From NCBI GenBank assembly GCA_002401365.1, contig NVSW01000055.1, positions 1 to 19,304 on the forward strand: a stretch of DNA of 19,304 bases. Reading direction: 5' to 3'. Shown here piece by piece: positions 14,127 through 19,304 of this stretch. How positions within the stretch are numbered: the first letter of the stretch is position 1; the number at the start of each line of letters is the position of its first letter. The position numbers and the translations under genes were made by a program. Below the pieces are notes generated by a model that did not search any database, was not told the DNA's origin, and saw only the letters and a program-made list of their open reading frames with translations. This DNA is from Piscirickettsiaceae bacterium. Lineage in GTDB: Bacteria > Pseudomonadota > Gammaproteobacteria > Methylococcales > Cycloclasticaceae.

Positions 14127-15530
14127 TCAAGTCCCAAGATTGTCTTCTGCTTTTTCAAACAACAAAGTCACTTTTAATCCAGGCTGATTATTTTCGAGCT
14201 TTAATTCGGCATGATGAAGATTGGCAACCGCTTTGACTAAGCTAAAGCCCAGTCCATTTCCCTCGGTGCTTCTAGATGCTTCAAGGCGCGTGTAACGATC
14301 AAGAACTTTGTCATAATTGTTAGATGAGATGCCAGCACCATCATCACTAACGATTAGTTCAACTAAGTTGTTCGCTTGCTTTAATTGCACCTTAATATTG
14401 GCGCCATTCGGCGTATGCTTTAGCGCATTATCGAGCAAGTTATTTAAAGCCTGAGAAAGAAGATGATGATTTCCTAACACGCTTAAGCCAACGGCCGCTT
14501 CAACCACTATATGCTTGTTATTTTCTATAGCAAGATCAGAATATAAGGTTCCAAGCTCATAAACAATATTGGAAAGATCAACTCGCACCCATTCACCACG
14601 AAAGTTGCCTGCTTCGGCCTGAGCTATTTCAAGTAGTGCATTAAACGTTTTGATAAGGTTTTTTGCTTCGACAATCGTCTTTTCAATGGCATCACGATAT
14701 TCGCTTTTACTTCGCTCGTCTAAAAGAATGACCTCCAAGCGATTTCGCATACGAGATAAAGGGCTGCGCAAATCATGGGCGACGTTGTCAGTTACCTGAC
14801 GCATCCCGCTCATCAATTGTTCAATGCGAGTAAGCATTGCATTCAAATGATTAGACAACTCATCAAATTCATCATTATTAACCGAGATATCCATTCTTTG
14901 GCTAAGGTCACCGGTTGTAATCGCTTTTGCTGTCATGTTAATACGATCAATTTTTTTCAAAATAGTACGCCCCAAAATCCACCCCAGCAGTAAGGTGAAC
15001 CCTATGGATAAAGTTAAAATACCGGCCATAATTGAGAGCGTAAACTCTAAAAGATCTTCGGCGGGCAAAACACTCTGCGCGATTAGCAATCTACTACCAT
15101 CTTGCAGTGAGCCACCAATCATAGGCCAATAGCCATCCTGAGATTCGATATCATGCGGTGCTAAATCTTTTTCAATCCAAATATTTCGAACAACCCCATC
15201 CGCTCCCAGTTCAGGCGGCCAACCACGTAAGCCACTAATAATTATCGTTTTCTCTTTTGAGATCAACAAATAATAACGGCGAGAGTCAAGGCCATGCTGC
15301 CACTTGGTATCCAATAAAGAAATAAGGTTTTCTCTTCCTTTTGAGTCATCAACCTCTTTTAAATGAGCCATTTCATGCTGAAGCCCCGATTCTATTTGAG
15401 CGTCGACGTGCCCACTGGTTGCCCAAAAGAGAATACCTAGCCCAACGGCAATCAGTATGCCGTTGTACAGGGCATACTTCAGCGCAAGTCGGATAACGCT
15501 AGTTTTTAAAAGTCTATTCAGATTCGCCAA
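14127..15530 (-). CDS. Two-component sensor histidine kinase
   Basis: A 467-residue membrane sensor kinase. TM1 is at about 16-38, a periplasmic sensor domain spans about 39-162, TM2 is at about 163-187, then HAMP (about 188-240). The dimerisation/phosphoacceptor H-box VAHDLRSPLSRMRNRLE has H252; the HATPase domain has N-box ALNNLLDNALKH, G1 DDGAG (396-400) and G2 GNGLGFS. The start is TTG at 15530, supported by AAAGG (15539-15543) at 8 nt; no ATG or GTG is available before TM1. It overlaps the response-regulator gene by 17 bp. The H-box and HAMP look like the PmrB/QseC/CusS group. The periplasmic domain is mixed-charge with no obvious metal cluster, so the signal is unknown. Confidence 0.93.
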   Translation of the reverse strand: MANLNRLLKTSVIRLALKYALYNGILIAVGLGILFWATSGHVDAQIESGLQHEMAHLKEVDDSKGRENLISLLDTKWQHGLDSRRYYLLISKEKTIIISGLRGWPPELGADGVVRNIWIEKDLAPHDIESQDGYWPMIGGSLQDGSRLLIAQSVLPAEDLLEFTLSIMAGILTLSIGFTLLLGWILGRTILKKIDRINMTAKAITTGDLSQRMDISVNNDEFDELSNHLNAMLTRIEQLMSGMRQVTDNVAHDLRSPLSRMRNRLEVILLDERSKSEYRDAIEKTIVEAKNLIKTFNALLEIAQAEAGNFRGEWVRVDLSNIVYELGTLYSDLAIENNKHIVVEAAVGLSVLGNHHLLSQALNNLLDNALKHTPNGANIKVQLKQANNLVELIVSDDGAGISSNNYDKVLDRYTRLEASRSTEGNGLGFSLVKAVANLHHAELKLENNQPGLKVTLLFEKAEDNLGT

Positions 15531-16191
15531 AAATATAACCTTTACTTCGAATTGTTTTTAACAGGGGAGTGGGAAAATTTTTATCTATCTTTTGTCTAAG
15601 ACGGCTAATTTGAGTATCAATTACGTTTGTTTCGGGATCAAAATGAAACCCCCAAACTTGTTCTAGAAGCATCGTTCGAGTTACTATTTGGTTAGCATGA
15701 CGCATAAAGTACTCTAGTAACCTCTGCTCTCTAGGTTGGAGATAAATGGGCTTCCCAGCGCGGTATACTTTATGATTTATCAAGTTCATTTGAAGATCGG
15801 CGACGATTAGCTTATCTTCCATTCTCACAGACTGCCCACGTCTAATTAGCGCTTCAATACGCGCCAATAATTCAGAAAAGGCATAGGGTTTTACCAAATA
15901 ATCATCGCCTCCCATTCGTAAACCTTCAACTCGGTCATCTATCTCTCCTAGGGCACTTAAAATTAAAACAGGCGTCATGAGGCCGTCTGCTCGGAGTATT
16001 TTTACAATAGAAAGACCGTCACGCTTAGGTAACATTCGGTCAATGAGTAACACATCATGATCTGCGGATAACGCCATACGCAATCCCTCATCACCATCCA
16101 ACGCATGCTCAACAACATAGCCACTTTCGGTTAGCCCCTTTACCAAGTAATAGGCTGCCTCAGCATCATCTTCAATAATTAAAACTTTCAT
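15514..16191 (-). CDS. OmpR/PhoB-family response regulator
   Basis: A 225-residue DNA-binding response regulator. The receiver domain has the acidic pair E7-D8-D9, phosphoacceptor D51 (LLIDRMLPKRDG), S79 (LSA) and K101 (LVKPYAFSEL). The winged-helix effector domain (about 127-222) includes LQPREQRLLEYFMRHANQIV, VWGFHFDPETNVIDTQISRL and KTIRSKGYIFG. It forms a coupled pair with the kinase gene downstream and is divergent from the phosphotransferase-PAP2 genes. Those genes are its likely targets, given the direct-repeat box in the shared 250-bp gap; that is inference. Which named system it belongs to cannot be settled by eye. Confidence 0.95.
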   Translation of the reverse strand: MKVLIIEDDAEAAYYLVKGLTESGYVVEHALDGDEGLRMALSADHDVLLIDRMLPKRDGLSIVKILRADGLMTPVLILSALGEIDDRVEGLRMGGDDYLVKPYAFSELLARIEALIRRGQSVRMEDKLIVADLQMNLINHKVYRAGKPIYLQPREQRLLEYFMRHANQIVTRTMLLEQVWGFHFDPETNVIDTQISRLRQKIDKNFPTPLLKTIRSKGYIFGESE

Positions 16192-16243
16192 AACTTTGAT
16201 GATAAATCATTTTAATCAGTGCTACCCAAAGATTCATCAAACC

Positions 16244-16257
16244 TTACCAAATGGTAA
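16244..16257. promoter_or_regulatory. Inverted repeat TTACCA-AA-TGGTAA upstream of the response-regulator gene
   Basis: A near-perfect 14-bp palindrome lies 53 bp upstream of the response-regulator ATG in the divergent gap. It could bind a dimeric regulator or be a chance palindrome; no terminator-like T-run follows it. Confidence 0.25.
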
Positions 16258-16367
16258 TTCTTAACCAGAGGTAGAAATGCCAAAATGAAAATGGCGTCAT
16301 GAAATAGACGTGCCGCACTGATGACAAAACCCGCGCAGTTCTAATTTTATTTAGATGTTTTTCTTTA

Positions 16368-16400
16368 CTTAAGGCTTCTTTAACTTGGATAGGGTATTTT
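16368..16400 (+). promoter_or_regulatory. CTTAAG-N5-TTTAAC box plus -10 ahead of the phosphotransferase-PAP2 genes
   Basis: CTTAAG (16368-16373), five bases, then TTTAAC (16379-16384) form a direct repeat with an 11-bp period. A possible -10, TATTTT (16395-16400), begins 10 bp after the box, which itself occupies the -35 position. This is the layout of promoters activated by OmpR-family regulators such as PhoP, PmrA and PhoB. The rest of the 16192-16441 gap contains the inverted repeat at 16244 and no other recognised feature. Confidence 0.5.
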
Positions 16401-16441
16401 TCATTAGTTCTGAAAATTGTTTTAATTCGGAGTTTCTTTTC

Positions 16442-18400
16442 TTGACCCAATTTAAAAAAATGACATCCAGTCGTTTTAGCTTGTTATTTACAATGCTTGC
16501 TGTTGCGCTTGTCTACTTTGTAGTAACACGATTTGTTTTATTTGCCTTCTCTTATGCTGAGGCTGGTGCGAGCATAAATCAACTATTGACGTTAAACTTC
16601 ATTGGTTTAATTTATGATCTTGCTTTCTTCAACTATGCGGCTATTCCTTTCGTACTTTACTTCATGCTTTTGCCCAAAAAATGGTGGGCTGGCCGTGTAA
16701 ATAAAATTATCACGCATTCGCTAGCGTTTATTACGCTATATGGAATGGGTTTTGTTGCTGTTGCTGAATGGTTATTCTGGGATGAGTTTAATGTTAGATT
16801 CAATTTTATTTCAGTCGATTATTTAGTCTATCGACGCGAGGTAACTGATAATATTGCTGAGTCATATCCCTTGTTCAGCTTGCTTACGTTGATATTATTC
16901 GTCACGATTGTTATTTATCATTTCTTCCTTAGAAATCAGGTTAATAAAGCGCTATCTCAAGTTGAAGGTCTTTTAGTTAGGGCATCACTTGGAGGGACGT
17001 GGTTTTTAGTTTCCCTATTCGTTTTCTTTGGTTTGAATCAAGATTTCCGTGCTTTTTCTGATAACAGCTATGTAAACGAATTAGCTAGCAACGGCCCTTA
17101 TCAGTTTTTTGCGGCCTTTAGAAATAATGAAATGGATTACACCGCGTTTTATCAAACACTGCCCGACAATCAAGCATCGGCGTTACTCAAGGCGAATGTA
17201 TTAGAGAACAACACGGCAACAACAAAACCAGACGCACTTTATTCATTAAGCCGGCGTGTTCGTTCCGAGGCAGCTGAAAAACCATTGAATATTGTACTGA
17301 TCATGGTTGAAAGTTTGTCTGCTAAGTACTTAGGAAGCTTTGGTAATGATAAAAACTTAACGCCTTACCTAGATAAATTGGCTGATGAATCTATTTTCTT
17401 TGACAAGTTTTATGCAACAGGAACTCGTACAACCAGAGGGCTTGAAGCAGTTACTCTCTCAATTCCTCCCACACCCGGACGGTCAATAGTCAAGCGCATT
17501 GGTCGCGAGATAGGCTTTTGGTCACTTGGAAATGTACTAAAGGAAAAGGGATATGAGATCCAGTTTATTTACGGTGGTCATGGTTATTTCGACAATATGA
17601 ATGATTTCTTTGCCGGCAATGGGTATGGAATTATTGATCAAACAGACATTGAAAAAGGCCCTGTGACCTTTAAAAATGCATGGGGTGTTTCAGACGAAGA
17701 CTTGTTAAATACCGTATTAAGCGCCGCCGATAAATCAGAAAAAGATAAAAATCCTTTCTTTTTTCACATTATGACGACATCAAACCATCGACCTTATAGT
17801 TACCCCGAAGGGCGGATAGATATCCCATCAGGAAGTGGCCGTTCGGGTGCTGTTAAATATACTGATTGGGCGATAGGTGATTTTATTGAAAAAGCGAAAA
17901 GTAAGAGTTGGTTTAAGGATACTATTTTTGTCATTGTTGCGGATCATTGTGCCGGCAGTGCGGGTAAAAGAGCGTTGCCAATTAATAAGTATCATATTCC
18001 TTTATTTATTTATGCGCCTTCACAATTTTCACCCAAAAGAATTAGCACCATTGCCAGCCAAATGGATATTGCACCCACTTTATTGGGCTTGATGAATATG
18101 GATTACGAGTCTTATGCCTTTGGGAAAGATATTATGAAAATGAAGGCTGAGGATGGGCGGGCATTGATTGGTAACTACCAAAGCTTAGGGCTCTATCAGC
18201 ACGGCCAGTTATCTATTCTAAGTCCGAAAAAGCGGATGCAAATGCAGCTAAACCCTGAATCAGGCTCGCCAATAGTTAGCGAATTAGCCGAACCAAACGA
18301 GCAAATGAAACTAAATATCGCCTATTATCAAGGCGCTAGCCATATCTACCATAACAGAATGAATGCTTGGGCTGGTGTGGAAGCTAAAAATGGAGGTTAA
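16442..18400 (+). CDS. LTA synthase / OpgB-like sulfatase-fold phosphotransferase, membrane-anchored
   Basis: A 652-residue inner-membrane enzyme of the LtaS/OpgB superfamily. The N-terminal part has five membrane helices (about 14-36, 51-76, 91-111, 141-161, 184-198). The periplasmic alkaline-phosphatase-fold domain has IVLIMVESLSAKYLGSFG (metal-binding E290), ATGTRTTRGLEAV (nucleophile Thr, T330 or T331), HIMTTSNHRPYSYP, and FVIVADHCAG (D501, H502). Relatives transfer phosphoglycerol, or phosphoethanolamine in related groups, to envelope glycans or lipids; in a gammaproteobacterium a glucan or LPS acceptor is more likely than teichoic acid. The start chosen is TTG at 16442 with CGGAG 9 nt upstream; ATG at 16460 lacks a Shine-Dalgarno but is a fair alternative. 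It overlaps the PAP2 gene by 11 bp. Confidence 0.92.
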   Translation: MTQFKKMTSSRFSLLFTMLAVALVYFVVTRFVLFAFSYAEAGASINQLLTLNFIGLIYDLAFFNYAAIPFVLYFMLLPKKWWAGRVNKIITHSLAFITLYGMGFVAVAEWLFWDEFNVRFNFISVDYLVYRREVTDNIAESYPLFSLLTLILFVTIVIYHFFLRNQVNKALSQVEGLLVRASLGGTWFLVSLFVFFGLNQDFRAFSDNSYVNELASNGPYQFFAAFRNNEMDYTAFYQTLPDNQASALLKANVLENNTATTKPDALYSLSRRVRSEAAEKPLNIVLIMVESLSAKYLGSFGNDKNLTPYLDKLADESIFFDKFYATGTRTTRGLEAVTLSIPPTPGRSIVKRIGREIGFWSLGNVLKEKGYEIQFIYGGHGYFDNMNDFFAGNGYGIIDQTDIEKGPVTFKNAWGVSDEDLLNTVLSAADKSEKDKNPFFFHIMTTSNHRPYSYPEGRIDIPSGSGRSGAVKYTDWAIGDFIEKAKSKSWFKDTIFVIVADHCAGSAGKRALPINKYHIPLFIYAPSQFSPKRISTIASQMDIAPTLLGLMNMDYESYAFGKDIMKMKAEDGRALIGNYQSLGLYQHGQLSILSPKKRMQMQLNPESGSPIVSELAEPNEQMKLNIAYYQGASHIYHNRMNAWAGVEAKNGG

Positions 18401-19079
18401 TGGTTCTTTTTACAGAAGCCACTTGCTTTATCCGTTACTGGTTTTTACATTACTTGCAATTCTTTTCGAAGTTACGCATGTTGACTTGGCATTAGGGGAT
18501 TGGTTGTTTAATCTTGAAGGCGGTAAATGGTCGTTACGCGATTCATTTTTTTTCTCTACCATTTTGCATGAAGGCGCTCAGACATTATTTAAAGTGATTA
18601 TTCCAGTTTTTATTTTAATCTGGGGCGCAAGTTTTTATATTGAGAAACTCAAACCCTATCGAAAAGTCCTTCTTTATTTTGCTATTATTGTGCCTCTTTG
18701 TGTTGCGTGGACGACAAACATTGGAAAGCTAGCAACTCACGTGGATTGCCCGTGGGATCTTATTCGCTACGGAGGTGAAAAGCCCTATTTATCAGTTTTT
18801 TCTATCCATCCAGGCACTTATGCTTACGGCAAATGTTTTCCTGCAGGTCATTCAAGTATTGGGTTTTCTTTACTTTCTCTTTATTTTGTCTTTTTAGAAC
18901 TTGCCCCAAAAAAACGTTTCTATGGTTTAGCAATTGGTGTCATCGCAGGCCTTTTATTTGGAGTAACTCAGCAACTACGTGGCGCTCATTTTATTTCCCA
19001 CGATCTTTGGACAGCAGGAATTTGTTGGCTTATTAGCTTAATGAGTTATCTGGTTATTTTTAAAGCAGAACAGATTTAG
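18390..19079 (+). CDS. PAP2-family membrane phosphatase
   Basis: A 229-residue integral membrane phosphatase with about six helices. The three PAP2 signatures are C1 GKLATHVDCPWDL (K113; the usual Arg before Pro is Cys, as I recall for this subfamily), C2 FPAGHSS (H154), and C3 LRGAHFISHDLWTA (R197, H204, D205). Such enzymes dephosphorylate lipid phosphates (undecaprenyl pyrophosphate, phosphatidic acid) or act in lipid A modification on the periplasmic face. The ATG at 18390 has GGAAG at about 7 nt; an in-frame ATG at 18363 would overlap the upstream gene further and lacks a good site. The 11-bp overlap indicates joint translation with the phosphotransferase, so it may recycle that enzyme's lipid by-product or prepare its substrate. 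Confidence 0.93.
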   Translation: MEVNGSFYRSHLLYPLLVFTLLAILFEVTHVDLALGDWLFNLEGGKWSLRDSFFFSTILHEGAQTLFKVIIPVFILIWGASFYIEKLKPYRKVLLYFAIIVPLCVAWTTNIGKLATHVDCPWDLIRYGGEKPYLSVFSIHPGTYAYGKCFPAGHSSIGFSLLSLYFVFLELAPKKRFYGLAIGVIAGLLFGVTQQLRGAHFISHDLWTAGICWLISLMSYLVIFKAEQI

Positions 19080-19088
19080 GTTTATTGA

Positions 19089-19178
19089 ATGAAAATAAAA
19101 AGAGTTGGATTATTAACCAGACTAAACGAACGTAAAGGTGTTTTCTTAGCGTTGCAACTAGGTAATAAAAAACAGTAA
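19089..19178 (+). CDS. Possible small basic ORF (29 residues)
   Basis: A short ATG frame, MKIKRVGLLTRLNERKGVFL and nine more residues, starts 9 bp after the PAP2 stop, with only a weak AGG upstream. The peptide is basic and has no recognised family. It may be non-coding; it is listed because it sits in the operon path ahead of the next gene. Confidence 0.2.
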   Translation: MKIKRVGLLTRLNERKGVFLALQLGNKKQ

Positions 19179-19196
19179 ACGAGTTCATTAAAATTT

Positions 19197-19304
19197 ATGC
19201 TAATTCAAAATAAACCTGATCGCTCACAAAACTTTCCCCCACTACTGGGCGATACTGCTTTTCTTGCTGGGTACATTGTTCTTTATTTGATCATGATGGC
19301 CGTT
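19197..19304 (+). CDS. N-terminus of a membrane protein, cut by the window end
   Basis: An open frame starts at ATG 19197 and runs 36 codons to the edge without a stop. After a polar leader (MLIQNKPDRSQNFPPLLGD) comes a hydrophobic segment, FLAGYIVLYLIMMAV, which looks like the first membrane helix. No family can be assigned from this much. The ribosome binding site is weak, and the gene is on the same strand as the PAP2 gene 117 bp upstream. Confidence 0.5.
   Translation, partial: MLIQNKPDRSQNFPPLLGDTAFLAGYIVLYLIMMAV

Overview
The window reads as a chromosomal segment of a moderately AT-rich gammaproteobacterium. The evidence is the ubiE-ubiJ-ubiB block (UbiJ is typical of proteobacterial ubiquinone synthesis), hslV-hslU followed by a DUF971 gene, and the lptM-lysA-dapF-DUF484-xerC string, all familiar gammaproteobacterial neighbourhoods. 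The genus cannot be fixed by eye. A marine or methylotroph-like lineage (Methylophaga or Cycloclasticus type) is a guess from gene content and base composition only.

Region 1 (1-2215) is accessory DNA. It holds a zinc-free quinone-oxidoreductase-type dehydrogenase broken by one in-frame ochre codon, a solitary XRE-family antitoxin, a degenerate second copy of the 3' end of a thioredoxin-like gene, and a ParDE-type toxin-antitoxin pair on the minus strand. The stop codons of the dehydrogenase and of the antitoxin both lie inside a TAACAA motif followed by attC-like sequence, so this may be a relic of an integron cassette array. The ParDE pair sits between the intact and broken copies of the thioredoxin-like 3' end.

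Region 2 (2216-8100, all minus strand) is a compact housekeeping run, in transcription order hslV, hslU, DUF971, ubiE, ubiJ, ubiB and the thioredoxin-like gene. It combines the ATP-dependent HslUV protease with late ubiquinone biosynthesis. A divergent plus-strand DUF4126 membrane protein follows (8233-8910); its stop codon overlaps that of xerC.

Region 3 (8907-12739, minus strand) is lptM-lysA-dapF-DUF484-xerC, with overlaps or near-zero gaps: a short lipoprotein of the LPS translocon, the last two enzymes of the meso-DAP/lysine branch, a GAF-like protein and the dif-site recombinase. A plus-strand carboxylesterase and a convergent small secreted protein of unknown function come next.

Region 4 (14127-19079) looks like an envelope-remodelling module. 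An OmpR-type response regulator and its histidine kinase (minus strand) diverge from an LTA-synthase/OpgB-like phosphotransferase and a PAP2 phosphatase (plus strand). A direct-repeat box, CTTAAG-N5-TTTAAC, lies 10 bp upstream of a possible -10 ahead of the phosphotransferase gene. A near-identical box, CTTAAG-N5-CTTAAC, lies ahead of the unknown secreted protein, which suggests both are targets of the neighbouring two-component system. The window ends inside a further plus-strand gene that starts with a membrane segment.
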